Virus record (IMG/VR): IMGVR_UViG_3300032296_000609
Location: 1-33,059 of that record
DNA from: a virus
Length of the DNA: 33,059 bases
Strand: one strand, 5' to 3'
The translations under genes and the position numbers were made by a program. Shown here piece after piece: positions 19,901-28,238 of the stretch (position 1 is the first letter of the stretch; each line of letters opens with the position of its first letter). The notes under the pieces were generated by a model. It saw only the letters and a program-made list of their open reading frames with translations. It made no database searches and was not told the origin of the DNA.

Positions 19901-21414
19901 TTTGCCCCCACAGATTGTTTATATGCCGTCCACTGTGCATCAGTGAAGTTCGCAGGACGAGTGTAAGTCTTGTCGCCGACTCTGACGGTATTCCCAGATT
20001 TGTCAGATGGTGCGACCTCGGCTGGCGTGTAGAAGATGTTGGCCGTATTCAGGCCGTAGCCTTTGGCAATGCGCTCTAGGCCTTGCCTGACAACAGTCTC
20101 TTGCTCGCCAGCAGATTCGTAGAGTTTCTTGGCTTGGCCTTTGAATGAATTTCTCTGAGAAGCATTGAGCCTCTCACCGCTGATGACTCGGTTGTAGATA
20201 TTCTGGATTCGCTCAGGAACACCAGTGGCATTCTGCGCAGTGGCAAACTCGCCCTCGCGCACCACTGAGCCAGGGTCCAACATCTTCATGTAGCCGAAGA
20301 TCAGCGACAGATCTCCGACAGCAGTGTCTTCTGACGACAGAACCCGACCATAAGCAGATTTGACCTCCTGAAAAGGCTTTGTCTGATCGTTGTATTCCTT
20401 GCGGAACTTTGTCTCTGCCTCTGGACGTTTTTCGACTGGGATGATGCCTGCCGCCATCTGATCGGCTTCTGCTTGCGCACGTTTGGCATCTGCGCCAGAC
20501 TTGGCTGCCGCAGCATCAGATGCTCGACGAGCTGCCCTCGATGCCTCAATCTGCGCCTGCGTCAAACCGAGATCAGCGCCGAATTTATCAGGCGCAAACT
20601 TGGCCTCTGCCGCCTTGATGATTGATTGACTCTGAGCCTCACTGATTTTGAATGGCTGAGTGGCCCTGGCAACCTCGGCTTCAATGCGTGCCTTTTCTGC
20701 GTTTGCAACTCGCAAATCTTGCTCTGCTGCAAGACGAGTTGGTGTGTCTGCTGCTTCAAGAACTTTTCTCTGCGCTTCGGCCACAGCGGCATCTGCATCA
20801 GCCACGGATTTTCTTAGTGCCGATGGTTCTCTTTCGGCAGTTCTGCGCTCGTTTCTGACAGCAGTAATGCCCTTGTACCAGTCCTCACCAAACGTGCCAG
20901 CGCCAAGTGATTCAACAAGCCTTGATGCCCTGTTTGGGTCTTGGTTGGCAATGGTCAGAATGTCCTGGAATGCACGCTTCTGGTTAGGATCAGTTTCAGC
21001 ATTGATGCGATCTTGAAGCAGCGTTTTTGCCGTTTCTGGGTTTGCCTCAAAAGCCAGCAGAACTTGCGATGTGAATCTTTTCGAGCTATTGAGCTTATCT
21101 GCGCTCATGCCTTCGCCGATCAGTTTCAGGGCATCAAATTGTTGCTTGTTTGCTCCGAGCAGCAAAGGCTGCAGTTCTTCAAACGTGCGCTCGGCTGCTG
21201 GCTTTGCAAAGAATGAATTCAGTCCAGACTGAAACTGCTCCTGCGCTGCTCTTGCTTGTTCACGAGCAATTCTGGCATCCTCGCGCTCTTGCGCTCGTGC
21301 CTGTGCCTCTGCGCCAGCAGCGCCAAGTTTGAACCCACCGAGTGCCGCCTCAAAAGGGCTTTGCACATCGACTGCGTAGTTGATCGGGGCTTGGAATGGA
21401 TTGATGGTGGCCAT
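19897..21414 (-). CDS. Ejection protein, P22 gp20 position
   Basis: A 505-residue protein. A short N-terminus (MATINPFQAPINYAVDVQSP) is followed by GGFKLGAAG and then long Ala/Glu/Arg/Gln-rich helices, strongly coiled-coil-like (about 30-60 and 195-320). The C-terminus has NFTDAQWTAYKQSVGAK, which resembles the SPEEW-type segment at the start of the next protein in pairing an acidic residue with Trp. P22 gp20 is 471 residues, so the size fits. It is predicted to be packed in the virion and injected with DNA. AGGAATAG precedes the ATG. Confidence 0.68.
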   Translation of the reverse strand: MATINPFQAPINYAVDVQSPFEAALGGFKLGAAGAEAQARAQEREDARIAREQARAAQEQFQSGLNSFFAKPAAERTFEELQPLLLGANKQQFDALKLIGEGMSADKLNSSKRFTSQVLLAFEANPETAKTLLQDRINAETDPNQKRAFQDILTIANQDPNRASRLVESLGAGTFGEDWYKGITAVRNERRTAEREPSALRKSVADADAAVAEAQRKVLEAADTPTRLAAEQDLRVANAEKARIEAEVARATQPFKISEAQSQSIIKAAEAKFAPDKFGADLGLTQAQIEASRAARRASDAAAAKSGADAKRAQAEADQMAAGIIPVEKRPEAETKFRKEYNDQTKPFQEVKSAYGRVLSSEDTAVGDLSLIFGYMKMLDPGSVVREGEFATAQNATGVPERIQNIYNRVISGERLNASQRNSFKGQAKKLYESAGEQETVVRQGLERIAKGYGLNTANIFYTPAEVAPSDKSGNTVRVGDKTYTRPANFTDAQWTAYKQSVGAK

Positions 21415-21424
21415 GTTCTATTCC

Positions 21425-22075
21425 TCAAAACCCAAAGCCAAGACCAGCCTTGCCGCCTGCGCCGTACTGGAATCCAAGCACCTGGGCTGGCAGATTAAAC
21501 AGGCCACTGAATGCCTTGGCCTCGCCAAGTTCTCCACCAGCTCTGGCCGCCCCTTGCTGGGCCAGCAAGTTGGCCACATTGGTTCCAGACTCCATGCCAG
21601 CAGCACCGACACCGGCAGCAGAACGCTGGCCCAACTGCGTCATGCCGCCCAGGCGGCCATATTGCTGTTCAATGGCTTGGTTCAGCAAAGCTGGTCGGAA
21701 CTGTGCCAGTGCGCCTTGGATGTTGCCACCTCGCAGGCCACCAGTGGCCGAAGCACGCTGAAGCAGAGCCTCTTCGCCCTGCTGTGCCAAGGCCTGGAAG
21801 GTCTCGCCGCCTCGAATGCGCTCAATGGCGGCCTGCTCTGCTTCTGGGCCTTGTAGGCCGAGCAATGCTTGCTGCTGCTGAAGTGCAGGAAGACCTGCCT
21901 CGGTGTAAGGCTTGAGCAATGCTTGCAGTGCATCGAACTGCCTGCGCTGCTCTGCAATACCTTCGCCTGCTGCGCCTGCTTGAATGCCTGCAGCCTCGCT
22001 TGCTGCATCGGCCTGCATCATGCCGCCAAGCAGTTGCGAGCCTCCAACGATTAAACCAGTGACTGGATCAGGCAT
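21425..22075 (-). CDS. Ejection protein, P22 gp7 position
   Basis: A 216-residue Ala/Gly/Gln-rich helical protein. It starts MPDPVTGLIVGGSQLLGGMMQADAA, has ASEAAGIQAGAAGEGIAEQRRQFDAL and LLKPYTEAGLPALQQQ, and a C-terminus FQYGAGGKAGLGFGF. The segment FDALQALLKPYTEAG is found in many phage DNA-transfer proteins. P22 gp7 has 229 residues and the same place in the operon. It would be ejected with the genome. It overlaps the upstream gene by 8 bp. Confidence 0.72.
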   Translation of the reverse strand: MPDPVTGLIVGGSQLLGGMMQADAASEAAGIQAGAAGEGIAEQRRQFDALQALLKPYTEAGLPALQQQQALLGLQGPEAEQAAIERIRGGETFQALAQQGEEALLQRASATGGLRGGNIQGALAQFRPALLNQAIEQQYGRLGGMTQLGQRSAAGVGAAGMESGTNVANLLAQQGAARAGGELGEAKAFSGLFNLPAQVLGFQYGAGGKAGLGFGF

Positions 22076-22583
22076 GGCTGAACTCCTTCATGTAGTCTTC
22101 AAATTTCTCGCCATACAACTCCATGACGCTGCCTGCATCTTCTGTCGCACGACGAGTGCCGTGGCACAGCGCCACGGTCATCAGCACAACGTCATAGTAT
22201 CCTGCACGCCAGACGAATGACCGTGCATCGGCCTTGCCTGATCGCTCGGCCTGGTCGGAGGCCTGCCACTTCAGAATCATGGTGGCCACTATGGGTGCGA
22301 GGCTGTGGGAGTTGGCAGTCCAAAATGTATTCTGGTTCATGCCCACCAGGGTGTTCCAGATCACCGCATTGAGGTCTTCGCGCTCGACTGGATCACCGTC
22401 TGCGACATCATCAAAGACCTGGATGGCCCCATAAAGCATGAGCAGCCATTCAACGGCTGACGTTGGGAGCGCGAAAACCCTTTGCAGGTTCACTCTCAAC
22501 CAATCGACACCAGACATGCGCAGCTCCTGTTCAGGGTGAGCTGCTGGCGGCTCGATAGGCTCAGCGGCTGCATTTTCCCACAT
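22068..22583 (-). CDS. Conserved hypothetical protein upstream of the ejection genes
   Basis: A 171-residue protein with a short Pro/Glu-rich start followed by SGVDWLRVNLQRVFALPTSAVEWLLMLY and VFDDVADGDPVEREDLNAVIWN, then long helices ending LYGEKFEDYMKEFSHA. I recognise it as a helical protein of the kind found in this position in podovirus genomes, but I know no function. It could act in virion assembly or in ejection-protein packaging. The Shine-Dalgarno is weak (GACGGG). Confidence 0.55.
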   Translation of the reverse strand: MWENAAAEPIEPPAAHPEQELRMSGVDWLRVNLQRVFALPTSAVEWLLMLYGAIQVFDDVADGDPVEREDLNAVIWNTLVGMNQNTFWTANSHSLAPIVATMILKWQASDQAERSGKADARSFVWRAGYYDVVLMTVALCHGTRRATEDAGSVMELYGEKFEDYMKEFSHA

Positions 22584-22595
22584 TTCGGCATCCCG

Positions 22596-22997
22596 TCAAT
22601 ATTCTTCTTCTTCTTCCCGGTCTTCCCAGGCCTGGCAGACGCGCATGTCGTTGCAGATGAAGTTCAGCTTTTCACAGTGGCCACGAAAGCCTGCGCCCTT
22701 GTCGTAGGCTGCCATCGGGATGCGCTCGATCTTGACTTGGGCCATGAAACTGTTGTCGTAATACTCGCAGTTTGAGCAATGCTTGCGCCGTGCATCCTTT
22801 TCGGTGCACTGCATAGCCTCGGCCAGCCCTGCGTAAAACTCCTTGTTTGCGCCTGGCTCGTTGGTTGGCATCTCTGGACCATAGTTCCAGTCCTGCACCG
22901 CAATGACGTAGTTTTTCTTGTTTTCTGCCGTGGTGATGAATTCCTCATCCATTGGCAGGCCCATAAAGCCCTTGGGCATCATCATGAATTTGTCCAT
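22596..22997 (-). CDS. Conserved hypothetical cysteine-containing phage protein
   Basis: A 133-residue protein. The N-terminal part is acidic-hydrophobic (MDKFMMMPKGFMGLPMDEEFI). The C-terminal half holds cysteines in KHCSNCEYYDNSFMAQV, HCEKLNFICNDMRVCQAW, which look like a small metal-binding or high-potential iron-sulfur-like domain. The last residues are an acidic run (REEEEEY). AAAGGAG precedes the ATG. It lies among minor virion genes, so it may be a small structural component, but the cysteines point to metal binding. Confidence 0.55.
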   Translation of the reverse strand: MDKFMMMPKGFMGLPMDEEFITTAENKKNYVIAVQDWNYGPEMPTNEPGANKEFYAGLAEAMQCTEKDARRKHCSNCEYYDNSFMAQVKIERIPMAAYDKGAGFRGHCEKLNFICNDMRVCQAWEDREEEEEY

Positions 22998-23008
22998 GCT
23001 GTTCTCCT

Positions 23009-23344
23009 TTAAGTGATTTCGCGGCCAGATGCTCGGATGGTCAACGATGTTGCTGCGCTGGCAATGGTGGAAATAAAGCCACCACTGTCCAAGGCTTGGC
23101 CGACCAGTTCTGGAAAGGTATAAGTCTCGTCAGGTGCAATGGCACGTGCATCAACGATCAAGTTGGTCACACCTGCAGTGCCGCCACTGGTCACCAGATT
23201 AACGCTGATGGTGACATTGCCTGCTGTGGTGTTGGTGGCCGTGAACTTGTCAATGATGGCCTTGCAGTTCACAGCGGTGTACTGCGTGGTTTGGATGTTC
23301 TCGGCTTGCTTTGCTGGGATCAGCACCTTGATGGATACGGTCAT
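23009..23344 (-). CDS. Small beta-rich structural protein, paralogue B
   Basis: A 111-residue protein that starts MTVSIKVLIPAKQAENIQTTQ and ends SLTIRASGREIT. It is the same length as the next upstream gene and aligns with it through TNTTAGN and LVTSGGTAG (against ANTTAAA and LVPSAGSAG) and through the LTIxASGxExT ending. It probably folds as a small beta-sandwich and may be a decoration or head-tail minor protein. Tandem duplication followed by divergence is the simplest origin. AAGGAG precedes the ATG. Confidence 0.6.
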   Translation of the reverse strand: MTVSIKVLIPAKQAENIQTTQYTAVNCKAIIDKFTATNTTAGNVTISVNLVTSGGTAGVTNLIVDARAIAPDETYTFPELVGQALDSGGFISTIASAATSLTIRASGREIT

Positions 23345-23354
23345 ATCATGCTCC

Positions 23355-23690
23355 TTATGTGGCTTCGCCGCCGCTGGCGATGATGGTCAGACCTGCTGAT
23401 GCGGCCTGAATCTGGATAGTATCGCCTGCGTTCAGCACTTCGATGCCGTTGTACTGCAGTGCGTTGTTTGCTGGTACTGACACATCGTAGAGAAATGCAT
23501 TGCCTGTGCCTGCTGAGCCTGCGGATGGCACCAAGAACACGCGCACGTTGATGGCTGCTGCTGTGGTATTGGCAATGCTAAACTCTTTAAGCAGAGCACG
23601 GGTGCTGGCCGGAACGGTGTAGAGCGTGGTCACGCCTGTGGTGATCGCTGCTTGGCCAAACTTGGCAGGTGTGATTACATCGAAAGCCAT
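23355..23690 (-). CDS. Small beta-rich structural protein, paralogue A
   Basis: A 111-residue protein that starts MAFDVITPAKFGQAAITTGVT, contains TLYTVPASTRALLKEFSIAN and ends LTIIASGGEAT. The TLYTVPA...LLK segment resembles small phage proteins found near head-completion genes. It is paralogous to the 23009-23344 gene. AGGTG lies before the ATG, and the gene overlaps the upstream gene by 16 bp, suggesting coupled translation. Function is not known; virion decoration is a guess. Confidence 0.6.
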   Translation of the reverse strand: MAFDVITPAKFGQAAITTGVTTLYTVPASTRALLKEFSIANTTAAAINVRVFLVPSAGSAGTGNAFLYDVSVPANNALQYNGIEVLNAGDTIQIQAASAGLTIIASGGEAT

Positions 23691-24097
23691 GTGAGCACCT
23701 GGTTAGATCGCACGGAGGCGGGTAGGTTGGCCAAAGGCAAGATGCCATTGACATCGTGCGACAGTTCCACATTGTTGCGCACTGGGGCCAATGCCAGCAA
23801 TTCCAAAGCCTGGGCCAATCTTGGGATTGCATCCAAGGTCTGCTGCACCTTAGCATTGAGTGCAGCGTCATCGACTGCTGTTGCCTGAGCCAATGCGCTG
23901 ATCTGAGCCAGCGCCTCGTTTGCTGTGGCCGCCGCCGTGTCTGCCTGGTACTCGAAGTCAGTCCCGACAATAACCTGGAGCTGATCGACGGCAGAGAACA
24001 GCAGCTCAAACTGCCTGATCTGCTGCTGGTCGGTCAGAAACTCCGCGAGCTGATCGCGGGTCAGATTCAACTTGCGGGATTGTGGTGCGGTTGCCAT
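23675..24097 (-). CDS. Helical hypothetical protein between gp10-like and beta-rich genes
   Basis: A 140-residue protein: LTRDQLAEFLTDQQQIRQFELLFS near residues 12-35, then a long Ala/Gln-rich helix (DTAAATANEALAQISALAQA) with heptad-like spacing, and a C-terminus LPLANLPASVRSNQVLTWL. Proteins beginning with a DQLAxFL...IRxFE segment are common minor structural proteins in phages. In P22 the gene after gp10 encodes the trimeric tail needle gp26. A coiled coil here would suit that role, but I see no direct similarity. Confidence 0.55.
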   Translation of the reverse strand: MATAPQSRKLNLTRDQLAEFLTDQQQIRQFELLFSAVDQLQVIVGTDFEYQADTAAATANEALAQISALAQATAVDDAALNAKVQQTLDAIPRLAQALELLALAPVRNNVELSHDVNGILPLANLPASVRSNQVLTWLSM

Positions 24098-25542
24098 CAG
24101 TATGCCAACGCCTCAATCTGTGCCTCAAGGCGTGCAAACGACACATGGGCATCGCTGTCTCCTTGGAAACGCTGGATGCGCCAGTTGCGCATGTGCCCCT
24201 GCTGGAACCAGGCCAGGCGCTTGGACGTGCTGCCAATCGTGCCAACGGCAATGCTGCGGTCTTGACTCCAGGACAGGCCGTTCACGCTGTAGCTGGTGCT
24301 GATCTGCGGGTTCTTGCCCAGCGCCACGCTGCCGGTCAGTGCGACCAGCTCAAGGCGGTTAAAGATCGCGCCGTTGCCTTCGTTGTAGACGATGACCGTG
24401 CCAAACTCCCAGCGCACCTGCTGTCCCCAGTGATGGCCAATGTCTTGCACAAGATAGCCGATGGAGTTGGACTGCGGATCGCCGACCAGCCACTTGTCGT
24501 ATATCCAGACCATGTTGCGTGCCCGGTACTGGCTGAAACCGACAAAAGTGGTGGTCAGAGTAAACCAGACGGGCTGCTCTAGAGCCTCAGATGCTGAGGC
24601 ATCGTAAACCACCGTGCGGTCTGGCAGGTGGACGTAAAGATGCTGGTGGTTCTTGTCGTTGCGTGCTTCCAGTTGAACCTTGACCAGTTGCGCCTCGGTG
24701 TACTGAAGGAGCAGATTGTCGATCTCTTGGGTGCTGATTTTCTGAGTTGTGGCCGCTGCGCCAAGGTAAATGCCTGGGGCTTCGTTTCGACCACCGCCCA
24801 AAAACGCAATGCGCTCCAGGTAGACGCAGCAAGCGTGCGTGCCAAGAACGCCCTTTTGGACTTGTGCGCCATCAATGCGTGCGAATGGGAACAGCTCGCC
24901 GCCCACGTTGTCGAAGACCTCCATCGTGTTGCTGTTGAGAGCGTAGACCTCGTTGCGCAACTTGATGAGTGCCACAACGGGATCAGGGTCCACCTCGGAG
25001 CTGCCATATTTCAGCGGGTTGACCTGGGTCGGGTCTGACAACTCGGTGACGACAAGGTTTGCGCCATCGGTAGTCATGAAGTAGCCATCAACCCAGCAGA
25101 AGTCCAGCACCACGCCAAGGTCGGGATCTGTAACTTGTCTCAATATCGGAGCTGTTGGGTTCCAGCCTATGGTGCCTGGCGTGGTAACTGGAATCCAATA
25201 GTACAGTCGACCACCTGATGCGATGGCCAGCACATCAAAGCTGTAGTCCATTGTCACCAGCTCGGTGGTAGGCCCACCAACATCGCCCAGCACGGTCACA
25301 GCGCCGTTGCTGTCCACGGACACCAGCTTGGTGCCCATCACACGATAGCAGACGCCATTCCAGTTGATGCCTCCACGGTCAACGCCTGGGCCTGTGCCGT
25401 TGGCCACAATGCCATCGCCAGGACGCAAAAAGCCATTGCTGATGCCTGACGCCTTTGGCACCGGTACCATGTTCACAGGGTATGCGGTGCGCAGCTCTGG
25501 TGTGCTGTCAGTGTAGATGCCGCTTAGGATTGGAACTTGCAT
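24097..25542 (-). CDS. P22 gp10-like head completion/packaged DNA stabilisation protein
   Basis: A 481-residue protein, close in length to P22 gp10 (472). The opening resembles gp10 in having a YPVNM run (P22: YLPVNM), then SNGFLRPGDGI and RGGINWNGVCYRVMGTKLVS. Later matches are QKGVLGTHA, STQEIDNLLLQYT and LYVHLPDRTVVYDASAS (P22: HLPRHVLVYDASSS). This is the hub that plugs the portal-gp4 ring and receives the tailspikes and needle. It is followed by a helical gene in the place of the needle gene. Confidence is high because several separated motifs agree in order. Confidence 0.88.
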   Translation of the reverse strand: MQVPILSGIYTDSTPELRTAYPVNMVPVPKASGISNGFLRPGDGIVANGTGPGVDRGGINWNGVCYRVMGTKLVSVDSNGAVTVLGDVGGPTTELVTMDYSFDVLAIASGGRLYYWIPVTTPGTIGWNPTAPILRQVTDPDLGVVLDFCWVDGYFMTTDGANLVVTELSDPTQVNPLKYGSSEVDPDPVVALIKLRNEVYALNSNTMEVFDNVGGELFPFARIDGAQVQKGVLGTHACCVYLERIAFLGGGRNEAPGIYLGAAATTQKISTQEIDNLLLQYTEAQLVKVQLEARNDKNHQHLYVHLPDRTVVYDASASEALEQPVWFTLTTTFVGFSQYRARNMVWIYDKWLVGDPQSNSIGYLVQDIGHHWGQQVRWEFGTVIVYNEGNGAIFNRLELVALTGSVALGKNPQISTSYSVNGLSWSQDRSIAVGTIGSTSKRLAWFQQGHMRNWRIQRFQGDSDAHVSFARLEAQIEALAY

Positions 25543-25546
25543 GGCA

Positions 25547-25843
25547 TCACTTCTTGGCTTTGTTGCGTGCTGAGATTGCCTTGGCCTTGGAGCGTGCGTC
25601 CTCCTTGGAGCTTGCGCCCCAGGCCTTAAGACTGAGCAGCAGCCTGGTCGGCTCGCCGTTTTTCATCTCTGGGCCAGGCATGTTGCCCATTCGAGCCAGG
25701 AAGCTGGCTCGCCTCGGGTTGTCGCCCGACTTAACAGGCGGCTTGATGTTCTGGCCTGCAGCTTTCAAGCTGGCGCGACCAGCAGCGTTCAAGCCGCCTT
25801 TTGGGTTCTGCCCTTCTTTGCGCTGCCATGCCGGTGTTTTCAT
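25547..25843 (-). CDS. DUF6321-like small basic protein
   Basis: A 98-residue basic protein: PAWQRKEGQNPKGGLNAAGRAS at residues 4-25, IKPPVKSGDNPRRASFLARMGNM, then RLLLSLKAWGAS and a Lys-rich tail. The WQRKEG...NPxGGLNAxGRAS layout is a recognisable phage family (DUF6321-like) of unknown function that may bind DNA. It is the last of three small basic genes between the fibre-like gene and gp10. Confidence 0.65.
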   Translation of the reverse strand: MKTPAWQRKEGQNPKGGLNAAGRASLKAAGQNIKPPVKSGDNPRRASFLARMGNMPGPEMKNGEPTRLLLSLKAWGASSKEDARSKAKAISARNKAKK

Positions 25844-26073
25844 CTGTACCTCGCCACTTTTGCGGCCACTTTCTTGGGCTGCTTTGCAAACTGTTTTCCC
25901 TTGGATGTGGCCTCGCGCTTGGCGCGGGTTGTTGCAGCGTACTCAGCCGGGGTCAAAGCCTTGATGGCCTTTTCGGGCAGATAACGCTCTCCCGTCTCGC
26001 TGGACGGCTTGCCAGACTTGGTGCGCCAGTTCTGTGCACTCCAGTCCTTGAGCGATTTCTGCGTGGCCTTCAT
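25840..26073 (-). CDS. DUF5872-like small basic protein
   Basis: A 77-residue protein. The start is at the ATG overlapping the upstream stop, giving MKATQKSLKDWSAQNWRTKSG; then SETGERYLPEKAI, LTPAEYAATTRAKREATSKGK and a Lys-rich tail. The W...QNWRTKSGxPSxxTGERYLP segment is found in phages, bacteria and giant viruses in a family of unknown function, seemingly linked with nucleic acids or chromatin-like packaging. Here it may bind packaged DNA, but that is speculation. Confidence 0.65.
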   Translation of the reverse strand: MKATQKSLKDWSAQNWRTKSGKPSSETGERYLPEKAIKALTPAEYAATTRAKREATSKGKQFAKQPKKVAAKVARYR

Positions 26074-26258
26074 GACTTGTAACCTCCACCTTTGGCCTTG
26101 TACTGCTTGGCCAGCAACTGCGCCTTGCGAGCTGACCATTGCCCAGCTTCAGTGCCCTGCACAGCCTGCCCTTTGATCTTCTCAAACAGGTTCTTGCGCA
26201 TAGTCGGCTTGGTGTAAACAGCCGCCTTATTGACAGAGGATTTGGGCTTGGTGGCCAT
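26070..26258 (-). CDS. Small basic protein with WSARKAQLLAKQYKAKGGGY ending
   Basis: A 62-residue protein starting MATKPKSSVNKAAVYTKPTMR; the centre is KNLFEKIKGQAVQGTEAGQW and the C-terminus is SARKAQLLAKQYKAKGGGYKS. This pattern, KPxMRKxLFEKIKA...GQWSARKAQ, is a small phage family often next to the other two basic proteins here. It is probably a nucleic-acid-associated or minor virion component. A longer frame starting at 26294 overlaps the fibre-like gene and is rejected. Confidence 0.65.
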   Translation of the reverse strand: MATKPKSSVNKAAVYTKPTMRKNLFEKIKGQAVQGTEAGQWSARKAQLLAKQYKAKGGGYKS

Positions 26259-27442
26259 TACGCTACTACCGCACCACGGAAGCCAACAACCCACCAGTCA
26301 GTACCAGCAAACTGCAGAGTTACTGAATCTCCAACGGCATTAAAGGTGATCGTGGTAGCACTTCCAAGATTGGCTGGAGTCAAAACACCGGTATCACCAC
26401 CAGCCGCTTCTGCAACATAAATAATTGTTTTCAGTTGGCCCTGTGCGCCATCAGCAAGAGTCAACGCATTGCCAGTTGCAGTTGAAGTAAAAGCAGTGAC
26501 AAGACTTGTGATATTTACCGCACCTGGACCACTCAATGACTGAACTGTTGCAGATGCCCCTGTACCGCCATTGGCAACTGGCAGAGCGCCAGTCACGCCC
26601 GTGGTTAGCGGCAACCCAGTACAGTTTGTCAATGCCCCAGACGTTGGAGTTCCGAGAATTGGGGTCACCAGCGTTGGTGTGTTTGCAAATACATTTGCGC
26701 CTGTGCCAGTTTCATCGGTCAACGCAGCGGCAAGATTGGCGCTGCTTGGGGTTGCCAAGAAAGCGGCCACGTTTGCGCCCAGACCGCTGATGCCTGTCGT
26801 AACTGGCAAGCCGGTGCATGAGGTAAGAGTGCCTGATGTCGGAGTGCCAAGTATTGGTGTGATTAAAGTCGGGGTGTTGTTGAAAACCAGCACGCCTGTG
26901 CCGGTCTCATCGGTCATTGCTGCACGCAGATTGGCACTGGTTGGGTTTGCCAACCAAGTTTGCACACCAGCGGCATAAACCGTCTCGGCATTGATCTGAT
27001 ACCAAGAATTTGTGGGCTGATAGAACCTGATTGCTGTTGCGGTGCCAGCGGCCAGCGAAGTCACGCCACCATAAATTGCCGATGCGCCATTGAGCGCAAT
27101 GGTCAGCGAGGTGATCTCTTGCGTGGTCGTAATCAGCACCGTGGTGCCATCAGGCACGCCAGTGTTCAATGGCAGGGTGATCGTGCCAGTGGCCAGTGTG
27201 CCAGCAGGCTGCAGGAGCATCCACTGGTCATTGCTGACGGGTGTTGGCACGGTGATGTTAAAGCCTGTGCCTGGAACGTATAGGTTCGTGGCCAAGGTCG
27301 GAGATGCAAACGTCTGCTGGAAATATTGCAGAAGCTGCGTGACCGAGACCCTGCGTGCGTCACCATTGTTGGGCACATAGATCGGGAGCTGATCGCCACC
27401 GGATACTTGAGAAATGGGCGATAGTTGATTGATCGTTGGCAT
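26258..27442 (-). CDS. Fibre-like virion protein with two approximately 60-residue repeats
   Basis: A 394-residue protein. The N-terminus (MPTINQLSPISQVSGGDQLPIYVPNNGDAR) is a common attachment module of phage fibre proteins. Two tandem repeats follow at about 160-219 and 225-283, each with a NPTSANL-type start, TDETGTG, NTPTLxTPILGTPTSG and CTGLPxTTG. Then comes VANGGTGAS and a C-terminal beta domain from about 300 with a DWWVVGFRG ending. TDETGTGxxVF and TPxLGTPxSG repeats occur in many phage tail-fibre or collar proteins. It is encoded between the gp4-like and gp10-like genes, so it could be a head- or neck-attached fibre. Confidence 0.7.
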   Translation of the reverse strand: MPTINQLSPISQVSGGDQLPIYVPNNGDARRVSVTQLLQYFQQTFASPTLATNLYVPGTGFNITVPTPVSNDQWMLLQPAGTLATGTITLPLNTGVPDGTTVLITTTQEITSLTIALNGASAIYGGVTSLAAGTATAIRFYQPTNSWYQINAETVYAAGVQTWLANPTSANLRAAMTDETGTGVLVFNNTPTLITPILGTPTSGTLTSCTGLPVTTGISGLGANVAAFLATPSSANLAAALTDETGTGANVFANTPTLVTPILGTPTSGALTNCTGLPLTTGVTGALPVANGGTGASATVQSLSGPGAVNITSLVTAFTSTATGNALTLADGAQGQLKTIIYVAEAAGGDTGVLTPANLGSATTITFNAVGDSVTLQFAGTDWWVVGFRGAVVA

Positions 27443-27454
27443 GACTGCTGTTCC

Positions 27455-27937
27455 TCAGTAGTATTCGATTGGGCCGTCTTGACCGGCCAGGACGGGATCG
27501 GCTGGTGGACGAATGAATGGATTGTCGTAGACGCGCCAGGGCTTGTTGCCTGCGCCTGCTGGCATGGTGCTGGGCAGTTGCTGCTCCATTGGCATGGCAG
27601 CACGGGACAGGAGCGTGTTGTACGACTCCTTGGCCGTGGCCTTGGTGTCAGGCATCACCTGCTTGCCGTAGCTCGGGGCCAGCTTGATGGCCAGGTTGGT
27701 ATAGATGGCCTCGTTGGAGCTGTCTGGCACATTGGTCTGCTCATCCAGATCGCTGTCTTGGGGGCTGGATGGCAGAGGGTATGCCAGACGAATGCCCAAG
27801 GCATTCCAGGCGGCCAGCATGGTGTCTAACCTGCGCAGAGCAGATTGCATTTGCTCTGGGCCAAGGTCGAAGGCATAGGAGGCCAGGCCAATCTCATCGA
27901 AAGCCTGCTCAATAAATTGGCGCTTGGTCCATCCCAT
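27455..27937 (-). CDS. P22 gp4-like tail accessory/head-completion protein
   Basis: A 160-residue protein, close to P22 gp4 (166). MGWTKRQFIEQAFDEIGL at the start, FDLGPEQMQSALRRLDTMLA and WNALGIRLAYPLPSSP, then NEAIYTNLAIKLAPSYGK, are strongly characteristic of the P22 gp4 family. It forms the ring between portal and gp10. P22 gp4 has also been described as having lysozyme-like activity; no such residues can be assigned here. AGGAG precedes the ATG. Confidence 0.88.
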   Translation of the reverse strand: MGWTKRQFIEQAFDEIGLASYAFDLGPEQMQSALRRLDTMLAAWNALGIRLAYPLPSSPQDSDLDEQTNVPDSSNEAIYTNLAIKLAPSYGKQVMPDTKATAKESYNTLLSRAAMPMEQQLPSTMPAGAGNKPWRVYDNPFIRPPADPVLAGQDGPIEYY

Positions 27938-27938
27938 G

Positions 27939-28238
27939 TCATTCTCCTGTAGACAGTCTGTCCTGGATCAATTGTCCCAGCTTTTTGTCCTTTGTGCGAC
28001 CATCAAACCTGATTCCAAGTTCTGTGGCCTTGGCCTCCAGCTCAGTGCGTGTTGGTGGCGCATCGTCCTGCGGTGCAGCTTGCACCTCAATGATTGGGGC
28101 ATCAATGCGGGATGGGTAATATTGCTTGATCGCTTTGCGCTCAAGCATCGCAATCTTTTTGGCTTTGCGCTTTTGCAGCCGCAACTCTCGCCACGGGGCG
28201 AGAGTTTTGGTCTTGACGATTGCGGCTGACTTAATCAT
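27939..28238 (-). CDS. Small basic protein with LEM/SAP-like C-terminus
   Basis: A 99-residue protein. The N-terminal half is basic and helical (RLQKRKAKKIAMLERKAIKQ). The C-terminal part, TRTELEAKATELGIRFDGRTKDKKLGQLIQDRL (70-95), has the two-helix form of HeH/LEM/SAP domains that bind nucleic acids. It may guide or bind DNA during packaging or completion. It overlaps the upstream small gene by 4 bp and ends just before the gp4-like ATG. Confidence 0.6.
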   Translation of the reverse strand: MIKSAAIVKTKTLAPWRELRLQKRKAKKIAMLERKAIKQYYPSRIDAPIIEVQAAPQDDAPPTRTELEAKATELGIRFDGRTKDKKLGQLIQDRLSTGE

